Shown: positions 13,901-27,554 of the stretch, piece after piece
Numbering within the stretch: position 1 is the stretch's first letter
How the letters are laid out: every line of letters begins with the position of its first letter
NCBI GenBank assembly: GCA_017506865.1
Contig: JAFCMP010000017.1
Span: forward strand, 434,001 to 498,000
Source of the DNA: Tribonema minus
Lineage: Eukaryota > Sar > Xanthophyceae > Tribonematales > Tribonemataceae
Reading direction: 5' to 3'
DNA: 64,000 nucleotides
Notes under the pieces: model-generated
Told to the model about the DNA's origin: nothing
Databases searched by the model: none
What the model saw: only the letters and a program-made list of their open reading frames with translations
Made by a program: the position numbers and the translations under genes

Positions 13901-16900
13901 TAAGCTACCTGCTTTTCCTAATTTTTGCATTGTCTGTGTTAAAACTATTTGAACTTCTTTTCTTACTTTTTTTGTCATTCTTGCCGCCCCCCCCCCCACA
14001 CACACACCCCCCCGCCCCCCCACAGTCGCACATCCCCGCGGCGGACCGGCTCAGCAGCGCCGGCGGCGAGCTCTCGCTGCGCCTGCCGCTCGCGAGCGCC
14101 GCCGCGCTGCCGCCGCTGCTGGAGGCCCTCGAGGCGCGGCAGCGCTCAGGCGGCGTCGCGTCCGTCGGCCTGTCCGTCACCACCCTCGAGGAGGTGAGCT
14201 CAACGTGCTCGTGGTGAGGTGCTGTAGTACTTCAAAGTTGAAGTATCGATCATCATCTCGGCTCTTTCATGCCCTTGTGAGGCGAGGCAGCGCTCAGGCG
14301 GCGTCGCGTCCGTCGGCCTGTCCGTCACCACCTGGAGGAGGTACGTGAGCGCCGTGGTGTACAAAGGGCGCAAGCGAGTGCAAACTCTGGAGGGTTGGGG
14401 TTCAGTGAGAGCCATGATGAGTTCATCATGAGTTCAGGGGGATGTGGGGGGCAGCGCAGCTCAACACAACACAACATCACGGCAACGCTGAGCGGCGGGT
14501 GCGCAAGGCATCTGCTGCAGCATTGTGCTGGCCAGCGCACGCACCTGTACATACCCATCACATGCACTGCACGCTGTTCACAGCGCATGTAACTTCAAGT
14601 ACTACTGTATGTGCTCAGTGCGCCCGCCGATGCCAACCTGCAACCAGGATACGGCATACTCCTTCAAGCGCGCAGAATGCACGCCCGCCGCCAAGACCCG
14701 ATGTCTGATCCGCGGTTTCCTCAGGTGTTCATGCGCGCCGGCGGCGCCGCGCTCGACGCCGCCGACGCAGCAGCGCTCAGCCCCGACGACGGCAACGGCA
14801 GCAGCAGCGCGGGAACCACGCCGGACGCGCGCGGCGGCGGCGGCAGCGGCGGCGGCGGCGGCGCGGCGGCGTGGGCGTTCAAGCGTGAGGGGGGGGGGGC
14901 GGGGGCGGAGGAGCTCGTGCCGCTGGCTGAGATGGGGGGCGGCAAGGGGAAGGGGGGGGGAGAGCGAGGGGGGAGGGGAGGGGGCGGTGGGGGGCGCGTG
15001 CGGCGCTGGCGCACGCACTTCGGCGCGCTGTTCCGCAAGCGCGTCATCTACGGCCTGCGGTGAGCGCTGAGGCTCCTGTGTGATGAGCGTCACTTCAACT
15101 TGAAGAAGCGTGCAGGGGATGAAGTCCTGTACAATTTGAACTGCACTTTGAACTGCGTGGCCAACCTCATCTGGGCTCCCAAGCGCCCTGCAACATTCAA
15201 AATGGCCATTCGCGGCACTGCCTTGCGTCGGAACGTACACTTTGATGTCCGGCGACATTTGCTGGTACTTGAAGTACGCAAACGCCTGTCCACGCATTTC
15301 TGTACATTGCAATCGCACTGCACTCGCCAGCTCTCTCAGCACTGCGTTGAATAAACCCTAACCCTCACCGCAACCCTGAGCAGCCATGCCACAGGAAAAA
15401 ACAGCCGCCGCACCCACCGCATCGCACCCAACTACTGTGCTATCTCACCAATATGCCATTTGCCCCCCCCCCCTTCCGCAGCGACAAGAAGTCCCTGTGC
15501 TTCCAACTCATCATCCCCACCCTGCTCTTCCTCCTGGGCCTCGTGCTGCTGCGCGCCGGCTCGGCCTCCTTCGACCAGCCCTCGCTGGAGCTGTCGCCGC
15601 ACGACATGTTCAATACGCGCCTGCCGCCAAATGCGCGCAATCCGACGCCGCTGCTGCGGCTGTCCGACTCGGCGACGGCGCGCGCCGTTGCGGCAGCGTT
15701 TGAGCACGGCGCCGTGGATGCGCAGCCGCTGTTGCTGAGCGCTGATGACGCGGAGGTGCGTCTGCGCTCGCTGCCCTGGCAGGTTTTTCCATTTCTATGA
15801 TGTTGTTGTGAACCTCAAGTGTGACTTGTGTGTGCGTGTGCGGAGTGGCGTTCACGCGCGGGGCGGTGACGTGGACGCGCAGCCGCTTTAACTGAGCGCT
15901 GCTGACGTGGAGGTGCGTTGGTGCGCTCGCTGCACGCGGGGGCAGGCTTTCTCAAGTTCTTGTATATGCTGCAAATCTGAACTGTGGTTTGCGTGTGCAT
16001 GTGCGGACTGGCGTGCACGTGGCGCGGGCGGACGCGCAGCCGCCACTGCTGAGCGCTGCTGCTGTGGAGGTGTGTCGGCGCTGGCCGTGTGTATCATCAC
16101 CGGGCGGTTTTGGACCGGTTTGTAACTTCAAAAGTGACTTGCACGTCGCACTCCGCGCTTATCAGAATGTTGTGCGCTGAGTCTCTGTTGTGCATTCCGA
16201 TCCGTCACGCTGACAACAAGTACCGTCAACGGCCTAGGTACCGTGAAATCCAGGCCTCCGAATGGAGTGCCCTGTCGTGGCGCCCCATCCAAGGGTTCAA
16301 CGCCCCTTCGTACAGGAGTCAATAAGACGACTGTGCCTTCTTTGTTTCGCAGGCGTGCGTGAAGACCAGACAACTTGTTTTGTTGCATGCGCGAAAACCA
16401 GATAAACGTGCATGAGGCGCCCTTCCCCCCATGCTACACACACAGGCATCAGGTCCTGGCGCCATGCGTATCCCCGTCGGCACTGACAAGTTCAACTGAC
16501 ACGCTGATGAACATCATGCTGCAATGCTCGTTGGCATATTGCAGGCCGTGACGGACCAGTTTGCGAGCTGCGCGCAGGGCGCCGCGCCTCTAGTGGCCAT
16601 GAGCAATTTCCTGCTGGGGGTGCCCGCCGGGGAAGGTGCGTACTTCAATGTTGAAGTAGTGCTGTCACGCGCTCTTTCCTTGACGTACTTCAAGGTGACG
16701 CACTGTTGCGCGTCGGAGGTCATGACAGGGTGCACTGCACCATCACGTGCTTCATGACAACCAAAGTAGGCGTCTCGAGTGCTCTGCCATGGATGAAAAC
16801 GAGTCGCAGGCGCCTCGCTGGTGCCATGTATGCTTCAACACCCTCTCTAACAAGTGACCTTCATGCTTGCTTGCTTCTCCTCCTAGGTGATGCATTGAGC

Positions 16901-19900
16901 GCAACATGCAATTTTGTTGCGCCCTTCCGACACTGCAAGAATTATAGTTGCCAAGCCACAGCGGCCGCCTGCAGCCGGTCTGTGCTGTTGCATTGATCAG
17001 ATCCAGGGTTAGGGTTAGGGTAAATCACTGCGCCCCTCCGCGTTGCGCCAGACGAGAAAAAAACCAGCCGCTACGGCGCGACCATGCTGTGAAATCTAGG
17101 TGTAGGGCTTGGGTTAGGGCCAGGGCCTATTTTGCGCCCTCACGCTGTCAAATCTAACTCCAGCGGTTGGGTTAGGGTCAGAGCTTATTTTTGCGCCCAT
17201 TCGCGTCGCGCCTCAGGCAAGAGGGGAGCCAGTCGCTACGGCGCCATCACGCTGTCAGTACGAGTTTGAATTAGGGTTAGGCTTGACTATTTCGCCCCCA
17301 TGGCATCACGCTGTCAGCAAGGGTTTGCATCAGGGCTAGGGTTAACTGTTTCGCCCCCCTGGCATCACGCCTCAGACGAGAGGGGTGCGAGCCGCTACGG
17401 CGCCATCACGCTGTCCGAAGACACCGTCAACGACACCATCAGCTACAACGTCATGGTCAATGCCAGCGCGCGGCACGCGGCGCCCGCGTTTGCCAACCTC
17501 GTGCACACTGCTGCGCTGCAGGCCATGGCGCCAAATGCAACGTCGCCTCCGACCATCACCGTCAGGTGCGCCGCGGCACCCAAGAGGAAGTCTGATTTTT
17601 GCTCTGTGTAGTAGGTGCGTTAAAATGGGTTTTTGGGCTCTACTCGTCAACTTGGGGTAGGGGTAGGGTTAGGCTAGGGTTAGTGCACACTGCTGCGCTG
17701 CAGTCCATGGCGCCAAACGCAACGTCGCCGCCTACCATCACTGTCAGGTGCGCCGTGGCAATCATGATGGAACTCCAAAAACATTGTGACTGGTCCTTCT
17801 CTCTTACATGATTCCTGGTCCCATCGTAGCTCTTTGTAGTAGATGCATTCAAATGTGGTTTTCAGTGCGTCAACTTGGGGTAGGTTTTGGGTTAGGCTAA
17901 GGTTTAGGTTTAGGGTTAGGGTTAGTACACACCGCCGCGCTGCAGGCCATGGCGCCAAACGCCACGTCGCCGCCCACCATCACCGTCAGGTGCGCCACGG
18001 CAATTCAAGAGGAAACTTGAACACTGTGACTGGTGTGCATCATCAAATCAATTCTTCATCTCATCGTAGCTCCGCGCAGTGGTCGTGTTTAAAGGCACTC
18101 AGGTAGTTTTGAACACGTTTGCGCACTCAAACTGTAACACAGGCGCACACAGTGGGCAGGCGCGCCAATAGCAGTTGAGATGTCAGCTGCGTAACCCTAA
18201 CCTCAACCCTAAGCTCCCTGTGCGCGGCTTTTAATAGCGGCTGCAATCCCATCACAGCCGCATGCATGCATTCAGAAAAGCCGTTGCGATTTGTTCCGTA
18301 CACAAAAGCTGAAGCGCTGCAGAAGTTGCCCCACTCATGGCAAGGCACAAGTGCGCAGGTGCCAATGTAACTCTCACAATGACAAGTTCAGCACTTCATG
18401 CGATTTCGCAAAATGGCTATGCTCATATATTGATGCAGTGCCGCCGCAGCAGCTGACTGTGAAGCGCTCACGCTAGCATGCAGGCTGTGGATACCTTGTG
18501 TTCGCTGCGTGTGTCAGGTGGTGCCGCAACAATACCGCAGCGCGCCTATGTAGTGCATCAGCGCTGTCTGGCAGTCCGCAGGTTTAGCTATTACTTGGTG
18601 TTTTGTGTTCCACTGCTCGTTATTATGTAGCCACGCCTCGCTTACTTTGAGACAGCGGGCAGCGCAGCTTCAGGCACTTAAAGTTGACATGAGAGTGTTT
18701 ATTAATGCTTGCGCACTGCATTGCCGCCCGCGATCGCGATCGCGCAGGAACTACCCTCTGCCGAGGACGCAGCTTGAGAAGCAGGCACGCGCAGTGCTGG
18801 ATGCCTTCACGGCGGCGATGATGGTGAGCTGCGTTACCCTCAATATAAGACAGAATACTGTGTTGCCCACAAGCTGAGACTCTACTGCAGCTGCGTGCAT
18901 CATGGTGTTGGCCTGCGCCAATCAACAACTACTAGTTTTCCGCTGCTGCTCCGCCACGTCTCTCGTGCAAAATCTCACACTCAGTTCCATGCGCTGGTCC
19001 CCCCTTCAAGACAGACGACAGCTTTGAGGCTAGAATTGAAGTTTGTTGTACGGTTAAGATGAGGCCTTCACTGCAGCTGATTGTGCGCTTCATTGGCATA
19101 ATTCAAGTACACAACATCTGCACCCGCTGTTGCGCAAAGCACCGCACGTAAACTCTGCAACAGCAGCTGTCGGCTCAGCGTGTGCAGTTGAAGGGTAGCA
19201 ACAGGGTCAATGCTGTGCCTGCTGAGCATTGAGCACTTGGGCCCTTATTTTAGGTTAGCAAGGACAGCTTATGGGCAAGGTTGGGGCAAAACTTGGTCCT
19301 GTTGGCCTAACCTTGATGGCACGCAGTCTGGACGGCATATGCTCATCTTGCAGAAAATGTGCCTTACCGGGACCTTTGTCCTCACAGATGCATGAGCAAT
19401 ACTGCTCGTAGAGCAGTACTACAATATGACGACCCCCCCCCCCCCCCCCCCCCTTGCCTGCATGTGCTGTGACTGATGGTCGCACGCATCACGGTGCGCG
19501 CTGTGTCGCGCTCTAGTAATCATAAGAGTGTATGCGGTGCCCCTCTGGCCTATGTGTGTCTGGCGAGTTGTGCCTGCAGGTTTTTTACACTGTTGCTGGT
19601 TCAGCAGACATCACAGAGTGTTGTGCTGCCTCATCAGCAGTGCGCGCTGTTCGCTCAATGGCGCACATGCACCATCGGCACAGTCAGCGCCTGACGCTCG
19701 CATTGAAGTGTTTTTGTTGTGGCAGGTTACGTTGCCAACCTTGTTGCTGGGTTGCGCTTCCCGGCTGGTACCTACCTACCCTTACCTAGACCTAACTTTA
19801 ATTTAACCCTGCGCCTCTCTCGCTTGCACAGGTCGTGATTGCCGTGTGCTTCATACCGGCCAGCTACGCCATCATCGTCGTCAAAGAGAGGGAAGTCAAG

Positions 19901-22900
19901 GCCAAGCACCAGCAGGTGGGTGGACTTGCATTGAACACTCAACATTCAGCGCTTAATACTTCAACTTTGACACTTGACAGACGACAAGAGAGCGTGTTGC
20001 TATGCCCAACTTCCCTTCTCGTAGTGCTCTGATGTTGCTTCATATGGCCCTGGCTGTGCTTCTCTTGTTGTTCAATGGCAGCGCACATTACACGTGCTCT
20101 CGCAACTGCGTTGGCGGTCTCAGCCGCGTGTACCAACATTTTGCCAAACATACTGCAGTCAGTTTTATGCCCACATAATGTCAAATTTTACAATGACCCC
20201 GTGTGTCTGGGCCTGCCACAGTGGAGGGCTTTCTATCCTATACAGAGCAGCTTTAAAACAATCAGTTTGCAACAATGCCTGCTTTTATGTACATGCACAT
20301 CTGAGGATATGCGTCAGCCCTAGCCTTCAAACCTAACCCTATCCCTTACCCGGACCCTAACGTGTCTTGCATCTTCAACGGCCATATTTGCCTGCATTGC
20401 GCGCTCAGCTGCCTGTGCGCAACCGGTCTTGAGCGTGAGCGCTGCTGCCCACTCTAACCCTAGTTGCACCCCCTAAGGTGACCAAGCCGTGAATTTCCAA
20501 CTCTGACTGCCCGCAGCATGCCGCTCTCTGCGCAGCTGATCTCCGGTGTGAGCGCTGCAGCCTACTTGTTACTTTAATCCTACCCCCTTTTTATTTGACC
20601 TGCATCTTCAACTCTGCCTGCCCACACCGCCGCTCGTGCGCAGCTGGTTTCCGGCGTGAGCGCTGCTGCCTACTGGGCCTCCACCTACGCATTGGACGCG
20701 CTGTCACATGTGGTGCCTAACCCTAACCCTACATGCTTCTCTGAGGATATGCATCAGCCCTGACCCCAAACCTAAACCCTTATTCTAGACCTAACCCTAA
20801 CCCCAACGTGTTCTGCATCTTCAACGGTGCATGCGCCTGCATCACACCGCGCCGCCGCTCATGCGCAGCTGGTGTCCGGCATGAGCGCTGCTGCCTACTA
20901 ACCCTAGTTGCATCTTCAACTCTGCCTAATTGCTTCTTCAACTCTGCCTGCCCGCACCGCGCCGCTCCCATGCGCAGCTGGTGTCCGGCGTGAGCGCTGC
21001 TGCCTACTGGGCCTCCACCTACGCGTTCGACGCGCTGTCGTATCTGGTGCCAGCGGGCCTCTGCCTGGCGCTCATCTATATCTTTCAAATTCCCGCATAC
21101 ACAAAAGGCCAGGTGCGCGACTTTGCCGCTCATGTAACTTCACAATTGAAGAAGCACTTGCTCACTCAAATCTGCCTGGCACTGGTCTACATTTTGCAGA
21201 TCCCCGCATACACCAAAGGCCAGGTGTGCACTGTTCGCCGCTTTTTGTAATTTTACAATTGAAGAAGCACTTGCTCGCACAGAATCTGATTGACGCTCAT
21301 CTACATGTTTCAGATACCTGCATACACCAAAGGCCAGGTGCGCACTGCTAACTTTACAACTGAAGAAGCACTTGCTCACTCAAATCTGCCTGGCACTGGT
21401 CTACATTTTTCAGATCCCCGCATACACCAAGGGCCAGGTGCGCCCTGTTTGCCGCTTCTTGTAACTTCACAATTGAAGGAGCATTTGCTAACTCAGAATT
21501 TGCCGGCGCTCATCTACATCTTCCAGATACCCGCATACACTAAGAGCCAGGTGCGCGCCTTGCCTGCTCTCTTGATTTCAAAGCTGAAGAAGGCGCTTGC
21601 TCGGGGTGGAATCGCATGTGACACTGAAGCTGAGATGGCATTTGGCGGCATCGCAGAATACCATAGATTCATTGCTTGCCAAGCGGCCACAAGGGCTAGG
21701 GTCAGGGTCACAATTAGGATCTGGCTTATATTTAGGCGTGGTTTCAAAGTTGCTGCCAATCGCACGTGCACTATGTTCTGACTCGCCATAGGGCGCTCTT
21801 CTTGAGCGCACTGAAGAGAGCGTATGCGGTCGCTGTCATGAGCAGTGCTGGTGCAGCTCAGCTGAGCCTGGGTGGACAGTGCAAGCACCTGCTACACACG
21901 GGCCTGCTCCTGCAACTCAGCAGCAACGCATAGTTTCACAACTTCTTCAGTACGGTTCAACGCAGAGCCCACTTTACTGAACCCTCAACGCAATACACCC
22001 CTGCCTCGCGCCGCGCCGCAGGGCGCCGCAGCGCCGTCGCCGCGGCGCTGCTCCTTGCGAAAGTTCACAAACAGTCCACTGAACTCTCAATGCAGTACCC
22101 CTGCCTCGCACCTGCAGGGTGTCGCCGCCGCGACGCTGCTGCTCGCGACAGTTCACCGCACACTCCACTGAACTCACAACGCATCTCCCCGCCGCCTCTC
22201 ACCTGCATGGCGCCGCCGCCGTGGCGCTGCTACTTGCGACAGTTCACAAGTAGTCCACTGAACTCTCACCGCAGTCTACCCCCTGCCTTTTACCTGCAGG
22301 GTGCCGCCGCCGCGGCGCTGCTGCTCGCGACAGTTCACAAACAGTCCACTGAACTCTCATGCAGCCCCCCCCCTGGCTAGCGCTGCGCCGCAAGGTCTTG
22401 CGACAGTTCACAATCAGTCCACTGAATTCTCAACACCTTGACTGCGCCGCACCTGCAGGGCGCCGCCGCCGCGGCGCTGCTGCTGGCGCTCTACGGCCCT
22501 GCCGTCGCGCCCTTCACGTACTGCCTAAGCTTTGCCTTTGACAGCCACTCCAGCGCGCAGAACGTGGTGCTGCTGCTCAACTTCCTCACGGGCCTCGCGC
22601 TCATGGTCACGAGCTTCGTGCTGAGCCTGCTGGACAGCACACGCGCGACCAACCTGCGCCTGCGCTGGTTCTACAGGTAGGTACAGCTGCGCCGTTGGAT
22701 GCATACCGTCACCGGGTTTGTGTGCTGAGCATGCTGAACAGCATGCACGCCACCAACCTGCGCCTGCGCTGGTTCTACAGGTAGGTACCGCTGCGCCATG
22801 GACACGTACCTTTACCGGGTTTGTGTGCTGAGCGTGCTGAACAGCGTGCGTGCCACCGATCTGCGCCTGCCAGCTGCGCGGTTGGATACATACCTTCACC

Positions 22901-25900
22901 GGGTTTGTGTGCTGAGCGTGCTGAACAACACGCGCGCCACCAGCCTCCGCATGCGCTGATCGGGAATATAAGTAACAGGCACTGTGCATGTAGACCCTGC
23001 ACCGGCACTGGTGGCGCCTGCGCTTGTTCACGCGGGCTGCTTCTGCATGGTATATATACTGTATACTTCGAAGTATATACTTTTTCAAAGTATACATACA
23101 CCTCCCTGTGCTGCGTCTTTTACCTTTGTAGCTGTGTAGGCATACCTTTGTTATACATAAACACCTGCAGGAGGAGGTGCGAGGGTATCATCGCTCCACC
23201 GCCGTGCAAGGTGCAGAGCTGCAGATGCGGAGCGGGTTTAGGGGTAGTTTCAGGATGAGGGTTATGGCCAGGGTTAGGAGTAGGGCTAAGATCACCCCAA
23301 CCCTAATTCTGAGGCGCTGTGGCCATGCCGATGATGCGCTCTGCTGCCGCGACTGAGCGCGGCAATAGTGCAGCTCATGCGGAGCGTGTGATTAGGATTG
23401 GGCTCAGGTGCGATTTGGAAGGGTTAGGGTTAGTGTTAGGGCACAAGGACATGCTCAGCAGCATGTCCTTGTGTGCGTCGTTGTCACCGGGGTGTGGTGG
23501 ACGTTGCATTTCAATCGAGCTGCTCCAGCGCACCAGCGCTCAGTCGTGCCCTTGAACTGCAACAGACGGCTTGTCCAATTGCTGATGCTGTGCCCATCGG
23601 CTGTTGCCATCAGAGCACTCAACACATGCGCGCATGGTGCATGACAAGCAAAGCTCTGACGGCGATCGGCTGGAGAGTGGCATGATGAAGTTCCGACAGC
23701 AATGGCATTAGGCAGCGATCATAACGATGTTTGACACCCTGTGCTCAACACCCCCCCCCCCCCCCCCCTGCAACCTCATACCTGCAGGCTCTTTCCAGGG
23801 TTCTGCCTCGGCGACGGGCTCGCCCAATTGGTGCTGTGCACTGACGGACACACATGCCCCAAGGTAAGGGTTTGAAGTTGAGATTGCGACTCGGAGTCAA
23901 GACTCACTTGCACGGGTATAGTGCTGCAATTTGCTGACCAGGGGTAGCATTACTAAAGTACATACAGGATAGGGGGTGGCATGGCTGCTCAACCTGCCAC
24001 TACACTACGGCACACTCGAAGTGAGAAGCATCTGACACAGCCGCTACACGCGCCGTCATACATGTTTATCGCTGTCTTGCGCAGCAAACTCGCAGCGGAG
24101 CTCTGTATACCTGGCTGACATGAATCTGCTGTGTGCCGTTGAGTAGCTGACGCGCTGGTGCGCTCCGTGGCATCGCTCGTCGCACTGGACGGCTTCATGC
24201 CTGCTCGCCTACTGCAAGACATCGTCATGAAGGTTTTGCAGGAGCACTGAAAGCGTATGGGCGTTGCCAGCGTTGAAGGTAGTTCGACTTGTGCTCATGT
24301 CAGGTGGCAGGCGAGAAAGAATTTGGTTGGGAACTGCCATAGAAGGCTACTTTCAGCAGGCTCCTTTCAAGCTCCTTTCGATAAGCCTTCCATGGAAATT
24401 TCCAACCAAATTCCTTCTCGCCTGCCACCTGATCATAAGCACAAGTCGCACCTTCAGCGCTGGCAAAGTCCATATGCTCCAGTGCTCCTGCGATAACCAC
24501 CATGTCGATGTCTTGCAGAAGGCGAGCATGCATGAAGCCGTCCAGTGTGACGAGCGATGCCATGGAGCGCACCAGCGGGTCAGCTGCTCAACGGCACAGC
24601 AGATTTTCATGTCAGCCAGGTATACAGTGCTCCGCTGCTGGCCATCTGTGCACGATCCGTGCCGCCCGCTGCCGCTTGATGCACTCTGTGCCGTGCATGC
24701 ACGTATGCATGTCTGTCGCTGCTGCATGTCTCAGCTTGTGACACCGCAGCGCCCTTCGCCGTGCCCCCCTCCCCCCCCTTCCCCCCCCACCCGCCGCTGC
24801 CCCTCCCACGCGCTCTGAAACCATTTTACCAATATGTGATCGACGACAAACGTGTCTGAACGTCCTGCCAGCGGGGTCCCGACACTGGCTTCAATCCCTG
24901 AACGCGGAGACCATTCTACCCACCATGTCACCGGCGCAAACATTGCATTCTCACGCCATCTGAATGAGTCATTCATGATCAATGAATACCATGTATTTCG
25001 AAGTATGCAATGAACTCATTCAACGAATCTCCACGCTCCTGACAGTTGGATCCCGACACCGGCTTCAGTCTGGAGACTCAGGGCCCCTTTGCTCCAGACG
25101 TAGCTGGCGCAGACATTGCGTTCCTGGCCGCGGAGTGTGTGGTGTACTTTGCCATCACACTGGCTATCGAGGCTGCACTGTCCTACCCGCGGCTGGCCTC
25201 GTGGTTACAGGTACGTATGTGTTTATAAGCATTTGAAATTATATGTACGCAAAGCTATCTCACTGTAGGGTTAGGGTTAGGGTCAGGGTCAGCTGGCGAT
25301 TGAGGCCGCGCTGTCTAACCTACCCGCAGCTGGCCTTGTGGCTGCATGCCATCGCGCTGTAGGGTAGGGGTAAGGGTCAGGGCACAAGGGTTAGGATTAG
25401 GGTTAGGGTTAGCCATCGAGGCTGTGCTCTCGTACCGGCACCTAGCTTGGTAGCTGCAGGTATGTTTGTTTTGCGTACGGTGTATTGCGTGTCCACAGCT
25501 CACAGTCAGCCAAACACATGTTTTCTTTAACATGCTCATACGTGAGCGTACCGTGCCACGGCCCTCACAACTACAAGCATCTACACTTCCAGTGTAGTTC
25601 ACCGCACCAGCGGTGTTGCGCTTCGAGTGCGACATGTCGTATGAGTGACAACAGGTCTCTCTGGACAAGGCCGAAATTGCGCTGCGAGAGTGCGCCCGAG
25701 GGCGGCGCCTGTTGCGAGTCTGCAAGTCCTGAATCTCATAGTTCAAGTACAAGTACTGCTTGAACTACGAACGTACTTGTTCAGTTGAACGCGTGCGAAG
25801 CGCTTCCACCGCTCGTCTGTAACATAAGCATAACCTTCCCCTTACCCCTAAGGCGAGGGATCATGCCCATGGCAACTCCAACTGGCCATCTTGCAACTAG

Positions 25901-27523
25901 GAATCCGCGTGCGCTTGTCATCCCACAGTCTTGCTCTCAGCGCACGCCATAGTGCAATCCTTCCAGAGAGACCTGTCCGATACAACCCATATGCACACAC
26001 CTGCTGAAGCCTGAGTCAACATACCCCCCCACCCTCCCCTCCTGCAGCGACGCGCCCCCCCCCCCTCCCCTACCGACGAGCCCGATGACCCCGACGTGGC
26101 CGCCGAGGCCCAGCGCGTGCTGCACCTCCCCCCCTATGACAATGACAATGACGACGACGGCGGTGGCAAGGACGAAGACGTAGTGCGCATTGTGGGTCTG
26201 AGAAAGGTGTACTTGCAGGGGGTGGGGGTGCCGACGGCGTGCGGGGGGGGCGGGGCGCGCGGCAAGCAGGCCGTGCGTGAGCTGAGCCTTGGTGTGCGAA
26301 GGTGCGGTTTGATGTTTTTCAGCGCCTTGAAGTAGTATGAGACTGTCCTCCAGGGGGCTTGCATTTGTATCTTGAATGTTCTGGGCGCATTGGGTATTCA
26401 CTCCAGCTGTATACTGCCGAGAACTTCGAAGAGTGCTTGCACACTTACTTCGAGAGTGGGAGAGTCATCAAGCCGCCCCCCTACGCCCCAGTGCCGCCAG
26501 CTCTGTCTTGATCGTCTACCAAGTGCTGCAGCCTTGCACGTTTGACCACAGCAGAATCTGGTTTGCGCTGGCATAGGGGGCTGCTCACTATGCGCACCCA
26601 TGTTAGTGTGTATGTATATATTTATGCCAGAATGTACTTCGAAGTAGAAGTATGTGATTGCTTCATGCAATGGCATCGCCCTCCGCTCCCCTGCAAAGGG
26701 TTGGCATGCGAGCGATACTTCAACTGTACTGTATATATGGGCGGTACCGTACTTCGAGATATTTCTGAGTACTCGCCGTATCAGACCTCATGTGAGCGCT
26801 GCCTTGCATCTTGTGCTTGTGGCAGGGGGGAGTGCTTTGGTCTTCTGGGCATCAATGGCGCAGGTAAGTGCAGTGCTAGGGGTAGTGTTGCGTTGAGTAC
26901 AGGATTGAGGTTACCTGGACATTTTGCATGTTGCTCATCTTAAAAAGTGCAAAACAGCACGCGCTTGCTCTCGGCTCCCAAAATCAATTGTACTCCAGAA
27001 CCTCCCCTGTACACACAGGTACTCCAGAACCTCCCCTGTAACTGTGTGTCGTGTTGTCATCTCATTAGTTGCGGGCTGAAAAGGCTGCTGCGACACAAGA
27101 TATGTGACACAAAACTGCCCAGGTGCCCCAGCAACCAACATGCGCGCGTCTCTGCGGGAAGCGCGTGCGGGTGACTGTGTCAGAACTTTGACGCCAAGCC
27201 AGCATACCACCACGCACACGAGACAGAAAGACTTGCACAGAATCATGTACCACAAAAGAGAACCTGTGGGGGGGGGGCTGCCGCACCCCCCAGATCCCCC
27301 CGCTGGAGAACAGCTGCAAGGCGCCACACGCGCCGGCCACCTGCGGAGCGTCACTATCTACAGAAACAGCGCTCGCGCTGCACCGCAGTAAACACGCACC
27401 GAGGGCGTGATGGACCGTCGCAGCCCTTCGTGATTGAACGCTTGCCCTGCGGTGCAACAAATGCAGGCACTCACTCACGGCGCGCAAACCCTAATCCTCA
27501 ACCCTGAGGTCGACACTGTTGCA

Positions 27524-27554
<31 letters not shown>

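Noticed and set aside
16140-16390. Possible inserted coding fragment in the ABCA intron ([16 protein letters not shown] region)
   Set aside because: Open for a short distance but I recognise no family; no exon match or repeats to support it.
21113-22440. Regular repeats resembling a CRISPR array
   Set aside because: Repeats contain exon ends and splice sites, are 90-110 bp apart, imperfect, and lie in a eukaryotic gene.
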